From assembly GCA_963798455.1 (NCBI GenBank), contig CAWCTD010000003.1, forward strand, positions 3,224,001 through 3,288,000: a stretch of DNA of 64,000 nt, read 5' to 3'. The notes under the pieces were generated by a model. The model saw only the letters and a list, made by a program, of their open reading frames with translations, did not search any database and was not told the DNA's origin. Positions 1 through 7,580 of this stretch are shown here, piece after piece. The position numbers and the translations under genes were made by a program. This DNA is from CAWCTD01 sp963798455. GTDB taxonomy: Bacteria; Acidobacteriota; Terriglobia; Bryobacterales; Bryobacteraceae. Numbering within the stretch: the first letter of the stretch is position 1; every line of letters starts with the position of its first letter.

Positions 1-1
1 G

Positions 2-418
2 TTGCGCATTGAGAGCTCTCACGAGGAGGGCGGTATCCGCGATTGGTCCGTGGCCACCACGCAATTTATCGGCGATGAGAACGGGAACGTGAAGCAGCTA
101 CACGGCGTGCGCGTGGGCCCGCCGCCGAAGTTCGAGCCGGTTCCCGGCGCCGGGTTCAGCATGGACGTGGACCTGGTGCTGCTCGCCATGGGCTTCACCG
201 GCCCAGTGCGCGGGGGCATGATTGAGCAGCTCGGCGTGGAGTTAGACCAGCGCGGCAACGTCGCCACCGACGAGAACTACATGTCCTCGGCGCCGAACGT
301 TTTCGCCGCCGGCGACATGCGCCGCGGCCAGTCGCTGGTCGTCTGGGCCATCTCTGAAGGCCGCCAGGCCGCCCGCGCCATCGATCTGCACCTCATGGGC
401 TCAACACGGCTGCCATAG
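2..418 (+). CDS. gltD: Glutamate synthase small subunit, C-terminal part (5' end outside window)
   Basis: This is the last 138 residues of the NADPH-dependent glutamate synthase beta subunit, an FAD/NADPH oxidoreductase that passes electrons to GltB for glutamate formation from glutamine and 2-oxoglutarate. The visible part carries the family's C-terminal signature: a hydrophobic strand with LVLLAMGF, then NVFAAGDMRRGQSLVVWAI followed by EGRQAA, which belongs to the FAD-binding terminal segment. The reading frame is open to the window edge, so the true start lies upstream. The last 121 bases (298-418) are nearly repeated at 993-1113. The residue before LMG is His here, where the second copy has the more usual Tyr, so both copies have diverged slightly. 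The identification is by family motif and is secure. Confidence 0.93.
   Translation: MRIESSHEEGGIRDWSVATTQFIGDENGNVKQLHGVRVGPPPKFEPVPGAGFSMDVDLVLLAMGFTGPVRGGMIEQLGVELDQRGNVATDENYMSSAPNVFAAGDMRRGQSLVVWAISEGRQAARAIDLHLMGSTRLP
298..418 (+). repeat. Direct repeat, copy 1: 3' end of gltD
   Basis: These 121 bases are the end of gltD including its TAG stop. A second copy lies at 993-1113, 695 bases downstream in the same orientation. The copies differ at only a handful of positions, including a GGC/AGC change (Gly/Ser) and the stop codon context (CCATAG versus CCGTGA). The interval between them carries only the DUF2442/DUF4160 pair. Confidence 0.9.
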
Positions 419-442
419 CGGTTAGCCAGGCTCAGTCGTGTC

Positions 443-679
443 TCAGGCTGGGCGAAGCAAGGGCCCCACGGCTAGATCCTCGTCGAGGAGTGGCCAGTGA
501 ATCCCATATCCCGAAGGCGAGAGCTCAAACCTGCTCCGCTCCAAGGGAGTGGCGCCCGCCAGCTTGTCCGAGCATTTCTCCCAAGGAATCTCAAACCGGC
601 CGAACCCGGTTGTAATAATCAGGTGCGTATCCGTCACGCTGATTGCCTTGGCCAAGACAGGGCTCGTTTCAGTTTGCAT
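443..679 (-). CDS. DUF2442 domain protein
   Basis: A small protein of about 78 residues resembling the DUF2442 family. It shows the typical order of a beta-rich N-terminal part (ISVTDTHLIITTGFGRFEIP), a central segment around LAGATPLERSRFEL and a C-terminal GIHWPLLDEDL motif. I placed the start at the Met at 679 (MQTETSPV), because the longer reading frame adds a low-complexity Ser/Thr-rich extension not seen in the family. It then overlaps the end of the upstream DUF4160 gene by 11 bases, which suggests translational coupling. DUF4160 and DUF2442 genes are often adjacent and have been suspected to form toxin-antitoxin-like modules, but no function is established. The pair sits between two copies of the gltD 3' end. 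Confidence 0.8.
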   Translation of the reverse strand: MQTETSPVLAKAISVTDTHLIITTGFGRFEIPWEKCSDKLAGATPLERSRFELSPSGYGIHWPLLDEDLAVGPLLRPA

Positions 680-929
680 GAGGACCTCCAAAGCGCTCCC
701 GCCAAGCGGCGCAGAGTTCATCGAAGTGCTGGTAGATGATCCGCCTGACTTCACGCCGCAAGCTTGGGGTCAAGTTGTGCTCAAATACCTCCTCAATTTC
801 AAATCGATCCTGGAAAAGCCAGAACTTGCACTCGGCATCTCCCTTGCGAGCGTGGATATGCATCGGTTCGAATCCCTCATTCGCATAGAAGAAGAGCCGC
901 CACCCCAGAACAAACACCACTGTCGGCAT
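669..929 (-). CDS. DUF4160 domain protein
   Basis: An 86-residue protein with the DUF4160 pattern: an N-terminal MPTVVFVLGWRLFFYANEG, the conserved EPMHIHARKGDAECKFWL segment (His-Ile-His followed by a charged strand), and a C-terminal helix containing HFDELCAAW. It is the first gene of a two-gene unit with the DUF2442 gene, which overlaps its end. The family has no proven biochemical role; its regular partnership with DUF2442 suggests a small two-component module, possibly toxin-antitoxin-like. That last statement is inference. The gene lies on the strand opposite to the flanking gltD and argD, as expected for an inserted cassette. Confidence 0.82.
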   Translation of the reverse strand: MPTVVFVLGWRLFFYANEGFEPMHIHARKGDAECKFWLFQDRFEIEEVFEHNLTPSLRREVRRIIYQHFDELCAAWRERFGGPHAN

Positions 930-992
930 GGAACACTCTCATTATAGGCCCGGCCCGTGTTCGCCCCCGTGACCTGCTCGGTGGGCGCCAGT

Positions 993-1113
993 CGTTTTCG
1001 CCGCCGGCGACATGCGCCGCGGCCAGTCGCTGGTCGTCTGGGCCATCTCTGAAAGCCGCCAGGCCGCCCGCGCCATCGACCTCTACCTCATGGGCTCAAC
1101 ACGGCTGCCGTGA
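993..1113 (+). pseudogene. gltD 3'-end fragment (direct repeat, copy 2)
   Basis: This 121-base stretch encodes the same C-terminal residues as gltD (FAAGDMRRGQSLVVWAISES, then a segment ending in GSTRLP and a TGA stop), with no gltD body upstream. Weaker similarity seems to continue a short way 5' of base 993. It is either the original gltD terminus displaced by an insertion that brought its own copy, or a partial duplication. The conserved Gly of EGRQAA is Ser here, so it is probably not under selection. Confidence 0.85.
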
Positions 1114-1153
1114 AGGCACGCCGGCCGCGTGCTCCTGCAAGTATCATAGAGGC

Positions 1154-2374
1154 ATGAGCCCTCAATCTTCGACGGAGCAGGAGGTGTCCGTCACCAAGAA
1201 CGTGATGGAGTTGGAACAGCAGTACTTACTCCAGAATTACAGCCGGTACCCCGTCGTCATGCGCCGCGGCAAGGGCTGCTACGTCTATGACGCTGAAGGA
1301 AAGCGCTACCTGGATCTGATCGCCGGGATCGGCGTGAATGCGCTGGGTCACGCGAACCCGCGCATCCTGCGCGTCATCCGCAGCCAGGCCCCCCTGCTGA
1401 TGCATTGCTCCAACCTTTACTACCACGAGTACCAGGGTCCTCTGGCCCGGAAACTGGCTGAGATCAGCGGGCTCCAGAGGAGCTTCTTCTGCAACTCGGG
1501 AACCGAGGCCATAGAGGGTGGGTTGAAGATGGCTCTCGGGCACGGGCACGGCATCAGCCCCGAAAAGTACGAGGTCGTCGCCCTCGACAACTCGTTCCAC
1601 GGACGAACCCTGGGCGCGCTCTCGATCACGGGTCAGCCGAAGTACCGGGCGGACTTCGGCCCGCTGCTGCCGGGCGTGAAGTTCGTGCCGCGCAACGAAA
1701 TCGCCGCGCTCGAGCAGGCCGTGGGCCCGCAAACAGCGGCCATCGTGCTGGAGTGGATTCAGGGAGAGGGCGGCGTTTACCCGCTTTCGGTCGAATTCGC
1801 GCGCCGGGCGAGGGAGCTCGCGGACGAGCATAACGCGCTCCTGGTACTGGATGAAATACAGTGCGGCGTGGGCCGCCCCGGCAAGTACTTCGCCTATCAA
1901 CTGGCCGAGCCGGCCGTCCAGCCGGACGTGGTGGTGGCGGCCAAGCCCTTGGCCGCGGGTCTGCCGCTGGGGGTGATCATCGCCAATGAAAAGGCGGCCG
2001 CGGGGATCGGCCCGGGCATGCACGGCAGCACGTTCGGCGGAGGGCCGCTGGCCTGCCGGGTGGCGATCGAGGCGCTGGATATCATCGGCGAGCAGCTTCT
2101 GCACATCCACCACGTGGGGGGCTGCTTCCACATGGAGCTGCAGGATCTTACCCGGCACTTCTCCTTCATCAAGGAAGTGCGCGGATTCGGCCTGATGATC
2201 GGCATGGAGCTGGATGTTCCGGGCAAGCAAATCGTGCTGGACGGCATGGCGGAAGGCCTCTTGTTCAATTGCACTCATGACACCGTGCTCCGTTTCCTGC
2301 CTCCTTACGCCATCACCGAGCAGGAGGTGGATCGGGCGGTCAGGCTGCTGACGAAGGTGCTGAAGAAAGTGTAG
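1154..2374 (+). CDS. argD: Class III aminotransferase, acetylornithine aminotransferase-like
   Basis: A PLP-dependent class III aminotransferase of about 406 residues, most like acetylornithine/succinyldiaminopimelate transaminases that make N-acetylornithine in arginine synthesis. Visible landmarks are YLDLIAGIGVNALGH near the N-terminus, the phosphate-binding CNSGTEAIEGGLKMA, the substrate-loop LEWIQGEGGVYPL, LVLDEIQCGVGRPGKYFAY, and the PLP lysine in VVAAKPLAAGLPLG. These are followed by GSTFGGGPLACRVA. I chose the ATG at 1154. A GTG at 1184 and an ATG at 1205 are alternatives, because a GGAGCAGGAGG sequence lies at about 1175-1184. The open frame extends far upstream of 1154 into the gltD fragment, but that part is not coding. 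A related omega-amino acid transaminase cannot be excluded. Confidence 0.85.
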   Translation: MSPQSSTEQEVSVTKNVMELEQQYLLQNYSRYPVVMRRGKGCYVYDAEGKRYLDLIAGIGVNALGHANPRILRVIRSQAPLLMHCSNLYYHEYQGPLARKLAEISGLQRSFFCNSGTEAIEGGLKMALGHGHGISPEKYEVVALDNSFHGRTLGALSITGQPKYRADFGPLLPGVKFVPRNEIAALEQAVGPQTAAIVLEWIQGEGGVYPLSVEFARRARELADEHNALLVLDEIQCGVGRPGKYFAYQLAEPAVQPDVVVAAKPLAAGLPLGVIIANEKAAAGIGPGMHGSTFGGGPLACRVAIEALDIIGEQLLHIHHVGGCFHMELQDLTRHFSFIKEVRGFGLMIGMELDVPGKQIVLDGMAEGLLFNCTHDTVLRFLPPYAITEQEVDRAVRLLTKVLKKV

Positions 2375-2403
2375 GGGCCGGGTTGGCCCCTGCCGAGGTC
2401 AAC

Positions 2404-3474
2404 ATGACAACGCTGGCCGAGGTGCTGGCCGGGCACGTTCGTGAAGGCGAGCTCTGGGAGCCGCTCGAAAATAAGCGGATTCGGTGTTTCGCCTGCGGGC
2501 ACCGCTGCCCGATTCCGTCAGGTCAGCCTGGCGTTTGCAAGGTGCGCTTCAACCAGGAGGGGAAGCTTTACGTCCCCTGGGGTTACGTGGCCGGCGTACA
2601 GTGCGACCCCATCGAGAAGAAGCCGTTCTTCCACGTTCGCCCCGGTTCGCTGGCCCTGAGCTTCGGCATGCTGGGCTGCGACCTGCACTGCTCCTACTGC
2701 CAGAACTGGGTCACATCACAGGCCATCCGCGATGCGGAGGCCGTGGCGCCGGTCCGGCAGGCCACTCCCGAGAAGCTGCTCCGCCTGGCTCTGGAATCGG
2801 GGGCTGCCGCCATCGTCAGTACCTACAACGAACCGCTCATCACCGCGGAGTGGGCTGTGGCTGTGTTCCAGGAAGCGCACCGTGCGGGGTTGCTCACCGG
2901 CTTCGTCTCCAACGGCAATGCCACCCCGGAGGTTCTCGAATACTTGCGCCCGCACCTGGACCTCTACAAGGTCGATCTGAAGAGCTTCGACGACCAGCAT
3001 TATCACCAGCTCGGGGGCCGCTTGCACCCGATCCTCGACAGCATCCGACTGATCCATCAGATGGGCTTCTGGATGGAGATTGTCACCCTGGTGGTCCCTG
3101 GCTTCAACGACTCCGAAGCGGAACTGCGCCAGATCGCCGAGTTTATCGCCGGCGTCTCGCCAGACATTCCCTGGCACGTCACGGCGTTCCACAAGGACTA
3201 CAAGATGCTCGGCCCCGGCGACACGCCGCCGGCAACCCTGGTCCGAGCCGCGGCCATCGGGCGGAGCGCCGGATTGCGATATGTCTACGCCGGCAACCTG
3301 CCTGGCATGACGGGGCGTTTGGAAGACACCTTCTGCCCCGCTTGCGGCGCACCGCTCGTGGCACGGCACGGCTATCGGATTCTCGACTACCGCATCACGG
3401 CGGGGGGCAGGTGCCCATCCTGTGACACTCCGATCCCCGGCCGTTGGACCTCACCAGAAGAGCGAGACTTGTAG
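2404..3474 (+). CDS. amrS: AmmeMemoRadiSam-type radical SAM enzyme
   Basis: A radical SAM enzyme of the AmrS (PflA-like) family. The cluster-binding CDLHCSYC motif (CxxxCxxC) sits around residue 93, within the characteristic FGMLGCDLHCSYCQNW. Upstream lies a cysteine-rich N-terminal segment (CFACGHRCPI, VCKVRF) and at the C-terminus two CxxC pairs (CPAC, CPSC) that probably bind zinc. AmrS proteins usually occur with AmmeMemoRadiSam A/B partners; none is next to it here, and its substrate is not established. I chose the ATG at 2404 (MTTLAEVL) over an in-frame TTG at 2383. It follows the aminotransferase by 29 bases on the same strand and may be cotranscribed with it. Confidence 0.88.
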   Translation: MTTLAEVLAGHVREGELWEPLENKRIRCFACGHRCPIPSGQPGVCKVRFNQEGKLYVPWGYVAGVQCDPIEKKPFFHVRPGSLALSFGMLGCDLHCSYCQNWVTSQAIRDAEAVAPVRQATPEKLLRLALESGAAAIVSTYNEPLITAEWAVAVFQEAHRAGLLTGFVSNGNATPEVLEYLRPHLDLYKVDLKSFDDQHYHQLGGRLHPILDSIRLIHQMGFWMEIVTLVVPGFNDSEAELRQIAEFIAGVSPDIPWHVTAFHKDYKMLGPGDTPPATLVRAAAIGRSAGLRYVYAGNLPGMTGRLEDTFCPACGAPLVARHGYRILDYRITAGGRCPSCDTPIPGRWTSPEERDL

Positions 3475-3548
3475 ATCCATGCAAACTATTAAACCTAAAA
3501 CACTTAACACCTCATCTCGAAAAATCCCAAAAAAAGTAAACTTTCCTC

Positions 3549-3577
3549 TTGCATTCCGCAATTCCATATATTATTAT
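3549..3577 (+). promoter_or_regulatory. Candidate sigma-70 promoter for dxr-rseP
   Basis: In an unusually AT-rich stretch for this genome, TTGCAT (3549-3554) and TATTAT (3572-3577) are separated by 17 bases. Transcription would start near 3583-3585, just at the 5' edge of the inverted repeat that begins at 3587. The match is good but based on E. coli consensus only. Confidence 0.5.
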
Positions 3578-3583
3578 TAGAAG

Positions 3584-3662
3584 CAAGCCGGGGAGGCAAC
3601 TCCCACCAAAGCGAGACTAACCTCTAGTTAAAAGACCCCTGAAGCAAAAATACCTCCCCGGC
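3584..3662 (+). ncRNA. Candidate structured 5' leader upstream of dxr
   Basis: The intergenic region 3475-3786 has no gene. It contains a perfect 10-base inverted repeat, GCCGGGGAGG at 3587-3596 and CCTCCCCGGC at 3653-3662, closing a 56-base interior. The 5' arm also takes part in a competing hairpin, GGGAG-GCAA-CTCCC at 3591-3604 (five pairs, GNRA-type loop), so the two structures exclude each other. A smaller ACTA/TAGT hairpin lies inside. Two mutually exclusive folds right after a likely transcription start, 124 bases before the dxr start codon, are typical of a regulatory leader or riboswitch. I do not recognise it as a known class. A transcription terminator for the upstream gene is less likely, as no T-tract follows. 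Confidence 0.45.
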
Positions 3663-3786
3663 ACCCTAGAACAGGGGTATTTCAGAGACGATAGGCGTCC
3701 CAGTACTTTTCCGCTTCTCCGCTACACGGCTTCGCAAGCGCAGACGATGGTATGATGCTGAATGGCGTTCTTGTGAGCCCTGCCCG

Positions 3787-5007
3787 ATGAAAACCGTCAC
3801 GATCCTGGGGTCAACCGGCTCGATCGGCAAAAATACGCTGGATGTCATACGCAGGAGCCGGGATCTGTATCGCGTCTTCGCCCTGGTAGCCGGCCAGAAC
3901 GTTGAGGAATTGGTCTCCCAGATCATCGAGTTCCGGCCGGAACTGGTTGTAGTCGCGACCGACGATGTCCTGAACCGCTTGGCCCGGCGATTGAAGGAGG
4001 CCGGTCTCCCCAGGCCCCAATGGCCCCAGATCGGCGCCGGTGCAAAGGCGCGCATTGAGCCAGCCGTAGCGGCAGGAGTAACCTTCGTCCTGGCGGCCAT
4101 CGTGGGAGTGGCTGGCCTGGAGGCGACCCATGCCGCGGTGCATGCGGGCAAGACCATAGGATTAGCGAACAAAGAACTTCTGGTGGCGAGCGGCGCTTTG
4201 TTAATGGAAGCAGCCGCACGTAGCGGTTCGGAACTGATCCCCGTGGACAGCGAGCACAACGGCGCCCACCAGTGTCTGCGCGCCGGGAAGCGCAGCGAGG
4301 TCGCACGATTGATTCTTACCGCCTCGGGCGGCCCGTTCTGGAACAGGCCTTTGGAGGATTTAGGGAAGGTGACGCCGGAGGAGGCCCTCAACCATCCAAC
4401 CTGGAGAATGGGCAAGAGGATCACTCTCGACTCGGCCACGATGATGAACAAGGGCTTCGAGGTGATGGAAGCCTGCTGGCTGTTTGGCTTCACCCCGTCG
4501 GAGATTGACGTGGTGATCCATCCCCAGTCCAAAGTTCACGCCATGGTGGAGTACGCGGACGGCAGTGTGGTGGCGCAGATCTCCACCACGGACATGAGGA
4601 TGCCGATCCAGTATGCGCTGACGTACCCGGAACGTAAGGCCTCGCCGGTGCCACGCTTGCGTTGGGACGAGGCTCGGAATTGGGAGTTCTACCCTCCGGA
4701 TATGCGCAAGTTCCCGCTGCTGAAGCTCGCCTACCAAGCGCAAGAGACGGGAGGATCGGCTCCCTGTACGTTGAATGCCGCCGATGAGATAGCGGTGGAA
4801 TCGTTCCTTCGGGGTGAGATCTCCTTCCTGGAGATCGCTAGAATAGTAGAGGAGACCTTGGGCCGGATGGGGAGCCATTCCGCAAGCTCGGTGGAAGAAG
4901 TATTGGAGATCGATCGCCAGTCGCGCATGGTGGCCCGGAGCGTCATTGAAGGGGAGATCAGGAGCAGCGCCGCCTCTGGGGCCGGTAGCCCGCTGGCGGC
5001 CGTATAA
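3787..5007 (+). CDS. dxr: 1-deoxy-D-xylulose 5-phosphate reductoisomerase
   Basis: A full-length (406 residues) Dxr, the second enzyme of the MEP isoprenoid pathway, converting DXP to MEP with NADPH. The NADPH-binding start is MKTVTILGSTGSIGKNTLDV. Further landmarks are GLANKELLVASGALLM, the metal-binding IPVDSEHN, the substrate loop ILTASGGPFW, and LDSATMMNKGFEVMEA with IDVVIHPQSKVHAMVEY. The ATG at 3787 gives the expected N-terminus. The gene is followed after five bases by rseP, the usual dxr-rseP order in bacteria that links isoprenoid synthesis to envelope biogenesis. A structured leader and promoter lie upstream. Confidence 0.97.
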   Translation: MKTVTILGSTGSIGKNTLDVIRRSRDLYRVFALVAGQNVEELVSQIIEFRPELVVVATDDVLNRLARRLKEAGLPRPQWPQIGAGAKARIEPAVAAGVTFVLAAIVGVAGLEATHAAVHAGKTIGLANKELLVASGALLMEAAARSGSELIPVDSEHNGAHQCLRAGKRSEVARLILTASGGPFWNRPLEDLGKVTPEEALNHPTWRMGKRITLDSATMMNKGFEVMEACWLFGFTPSEIDVVIHPQSKVHAMVEYADGSVVAQISTTDMRMPIQYALTYPERKASPVPRLRWDEARNWEFYPPDMRKFPLLKLAYQAQETGGSAPCTLNAADEIAVESFLRGEISFLEIARIVEETLGRMGSHSASSVEEVLEIDRQSRMVARSVIEGEIRSSAASGAGSPLAAV

Positions 5008-5012
5008 CGGCC

Positions 5013-6326
5013 ATGTTGATTGTCCAGAACATTCTCTGGCTGCTGGTGTTGATCGGGATCATGATCCTGATCCACGAACTCGGCCACTTTTTGGTCGCGC
5101 GCTTTTTCGGCGTCCGGGTGGATGCCTTCAGTTTCGGGTTTGGACCCCGGCTTTTCGGATTCCGCAAGGGTGAAACGGATTTCCGGGTGTCCGCCATACC
5201 TTTCGGCGGCTACGTCAGAATGGCGGGCGAGCAGCCCGGGGACGAGGTTGTGGACGATCCCAGGTCTTTTCTGGCGCGACCGCGGTGGCAGAGACTCCTG
5301 ATTTCGTTCGCCGGCCCCTTCATGAATATCGCCCTGGCCGTGGCTCTTCTGGCTGGCTTGTTCCTCTACAAGTACCCCAAGCCGATGACCACGGACATTG
5401 TCGCCACCATCGGCCACGTGATGCCGGGCTCGCCCGCCGCCGCGGCGGGCCTCCGGGAAAACGACCGCATTATTCAGATCGACGGCCAATCCAACCCGAC
5501 CTGGGAGGATGTCACCGTAAAGGAGTTGTCGAGCGCGAACCGCCCCTTGCGCGTGGAGGTGGAACGCAAGGGCCAGCGATTCTGGACCACGGTCACCCCG
5601 ACACTGGCCGAGAAGGTGGGTGTAGGCTTTGCGGGTTGGTCCCAGGAGGCGGAGATCCAGGTTGTCGAAGTGAGTCCGGGAATGCCCGCCGAAAAAGCGG
5701 GGCTGCTTCCCGGCGACCTCCTACTGAGCATCGATGGCGAACGAATTCGCTCGCGCTATAAACTCCAGGAGGTGATTCGGGCTAGCGACGGCAAGCCGGT
5801 GAATATCGATTTCATCCGCGACGGAAAGCGCCGCAGCGTTATCATCCAGCCAGCGTACTCGCAAGAGGAAAAACGCTGGATGATTGGAGTGGCCCCCGAT
5901 CACCGCATTGTCTACACGAGCCTCTCTCTGCCGGAGGCGCTCTCCGAGTCCGTGCGTCAGAATCTGCGGGGCGCGACGCTGATTTATGAGTTTCTGGAAG
6001 GCATCGTGGCGCGCCGGATGTCGGCCAAGTCGATCGACGGCCCGATACGTATAGCCCAGTTGTCCGGAGAGGCGGCCCGCGAGGGCGCTTACTCCTACAT
6101 CAACCTGATGGCCGCCGTGAGCCTGAACCTGGCCATCCTCAATCTGCTGCCTATCCCCATCCTGGACGGTGGCGTGATTCTCATGCTGCTGTTCGAAATG
6201 CTGATTCGCCGCGATCTCAGCATGCCTGTCAAGGAAGCGGTCTTCAAGTTCGGCTTTGTCTTTCTGCTGATGGTGATGGCGTTCGTGATCTACAACGACA
6301 TCGCCAAGATGATGCCGTCCGGGTAA
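5013..6326 (+). CDS. rseP: RIP metalloprotease RseP (site-2 protease)
   Basis: A 437-residue intramembrane zinc metalloprotease of the site-2 protease family, which cleaves membrane-bound anti-sigma factors and signal peptide remnants. The catalytic HELGH lies in the first membrane helix (residues 21-25), and the second active-site motif NLLPIPILDGG is near residue 370 in a later helix. Two PDZ domains lie between them (around GSPAAAAGLRENDRI and GMPAEKAGLLPGDLL). It begins five bases after dxr, so the two genes form an operon. Length and domain order are normal for the family. Confidence 0.95.
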   Translation: MLIVQNILWLLVLIGIMILIHELGHFLVARFFGVRVDAFSFGFGPRLFGFRKGETDFRVSAIPFGGYVRMAGEQPGDEVVDDPRSFLARPRWQRLLISFAGPFMNIALAVALLAGLFLYKYPKPMTTDIVATIGHVMPGSPAAAAGLRENDRIIQIDGQSNPTWEDVTVKELSSANRPLRVEVERKGQRFWTTVTPTLAEKVGVGFAGWSQEAEIQVVEVSPGMPAEKAGLLPGDLLLSIDGERIRSRYKLQEVIRASDGKPVNIDFIRDGKRRSVIIQPAYSQEEKRWMIGVAPDHRIVYTSLSLPEALSESVRQNLRGATLIYEFLEGIVARRMSAKSIDGPIRIAQLSGEAAREGAYSYINLMAAVSLNLAILNLLPIPILDGGVILMLLFEMLIRRDLSMPVKEAVFKFGFVFLLMVMAFVIYNDIAKMMPSG

Positions 6327-6347
6327 GCGCCCAGCAGGGGCGTGCCG

Positions 6348-7133
6348 CTACCGGATGGGCGAGTACGCAGTCGCCCGGTACAACGAGATCTGGTTATAGA
6401 GGGAGATCTGTCCGTACTGGTCGATGGACGCCTGCCGGACTTTCACCCATTCCGGATCCGCGCTGAAAGCGTTCCATGCCTTCTCCCTCGCGGCCAGATC
6501 CGCGAACGGGATCAGGTAGGTGAGGTTGGGCATGTCGGGCCCGACCACCGTCGAACTGTAGAACACGGGGTGGACTCCCACCCTGTGAAAAATGTTGATC
6601 TCGGAGCCCGAAAACCGCTCGTGAAGGGCCTGCAGTTGGCGATAGGTGGGCGAGTGGTAGACCCGCAGCTCGAAGATCCGCGGCGTCTGGGGCGGCGGGT
6701 CGAGGGGGACGATCTCCGGCGAGTAGCCGGTGGCCTCCAGCAGCACGTTAGCCTGCTGCTCGAAGGGAGGTTCGGCGCCGGCCTGCCAGTTTTCGAAAGC
6801 CTGTTCCAGGTCTTTGTCCGCGTTCAGCTTCGCGCGTACGGTCCAGAACTCCTGCACGGACTGGAAGCCCAGGATCAGGACCACCTGCGGCGTGCGCGGC
6901 ACGACCAGTCCCTCCAGGACAATCTTGGGACCCGTGTGGACCTTGCTCAAGGCGGGGAGAGCCGCCTTGCTGAGATACTCCTGAATCCGGGCGGGCTGCG
7001 TCCCCTGCTTGAGGTAGAAGGTCTCAAGCAGATAGATCCTGGTTTTCGCCGTCTCAGTCGCGGTCTGGACCGCGCCAGCCAGCGGCAGCGATCCCATGCC
7101 GCCCACCAATCCTACAAACGACCGTCTGTCCAT
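6348..7133 (-). CDS. NIPSNAP family protein, secreted
   Basis: A protein of about 261 residues with two NIPSNAP (dimeric ferredoxin-like) domains, recognisable from IYLLETFYLKQGTQPARIQEYL in the first half and IFELRVYHSPTYRQLQALHERF in the second half (each run interrupted here for brevity in family alignments). I chose the ATG at 7133 because it gives a twin-arginine-like signal, MDRRSFVGLVGGMG. Family members are common in Acidobacteria and Planctomycetes, often of unknown role. It converges on rseP and is probably transcribed alone. Confidence 0.82.
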   Translation of the reverse strand: MDRRSFVGLVGGMGSLPLAGAVQTATETAKTRIYLLETFYLKQGTQPARIQEYLSKAALPALSKVHTGPKIVLEGLVVPRTPQVVLILGFQSVQEFWTVRAKLNADKDLEQAFENWQAGAEPPFEQQANVLLEATGYSPEIVPLDPPPQTPRIFELRVYHSPTYRQLQALHERFSGSEINIFHRVGVHPVFYSSTVVGPDMPNLTYLIPFADLAAREKAWNAFSADPEWVKVRQASIDQYGQISLYNQISLYRATAYSPIR

Positions 7134-7205
7134 GTTTAATGAAGATAGCAAAAGCGGACAGGCAAATGCCCGTCGCCTGGGTGCGGGAAGGATTCTGCCA
7201 GTCGT

Positions 7206-7571
7206 CTATTGCTTTGCTGCCAGTCTCAGATCGACAACGGCCTTCTTGCGCGAATCATAAACGCTGAGCCTCCGGACGGGACTGGAGAGCCCCTTGAACT
7301 CCGCCTTCAGTTCATAGTCCACGTCGGGGCTCAGGCCGTAGAAGTAGTAAGAGCCTTCGCGCTGGGTGATAAAGGAGCGCACCTGGAGGGACTTCGCGTT
7401 CTTGAGCTGTACCACCGCCCCGTCGACCAGATTGCCCCGCGGATCTTCGACGACCCCCTGCACGGAGCGGACGTTGGCGTCCTCGCCCTTCTTCCCCTGC
7501 GGAAAGGCAGCGGAAGGGAAGATCGCGGCTATGAGAACCACGAGCGCCAGTACGGTAATTGCAGACCTCAA
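7206..7571 (-). CDS. Small secreted carboxypeptidase-regulatory-like domain protein
   Basis: A 121-residue protein with a clear signal peptide (MRSAITVLALVVLIAA, cleavage near AFPQG). One carboxypeptidase-regulatory-like beta-sandwich follows: VQGVVEDPRGNLVDGAVVQL, a TQREGSYYFYGL turn and an ELKAEFKGLSS strand. Such domains are abundant in Acidobacterial TonB-dependent receptors; here the domain stands alone. It follows the similar gene at 7581-8006 on the same strand with nine bases between them, so the two are likely coexpressed and perhaps arose by duplication. No enzymatic motif is visible. Confidence 0.72.
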   Translation of the reverse strand: MRSAITVLALVVLIAAIFPSAAFPQGKKGEDANVRSVQGVVEDPRGNLVDGAVVQLKNAKSLQVRSFITQREGSYYFYGLSPDVDYELKAEFKGLSSPVRRLSVYDSRKKAVVDLRLAAKQ

Positions 7572-7580
7572 AACGACCTC

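Noticed and set aside
764..1153. Open frame extending argD by about 130 residues
   Set aside because: It runs through the gltD fragment and has no aminotransferase similarity; the family N-terminus fits the ATG at 1154.
1226..2278. 350-residue antisense open frame opposite argD
   Set aside because: High-GC shadow of a conserved gene with no recognisable domain. Other long antisense frames (for example 16061-16873, 49503-51056, 51053-53071, 60196-62349, 62262-63839) were rejected for the same reason.
6342..7139. 265-residue plus-strand frame opposite the NIPSNAP gene
   Set aside because: The minus strand shows a clear NIPSNAP protein with signal; the plus frame has none of the features of a protein family.
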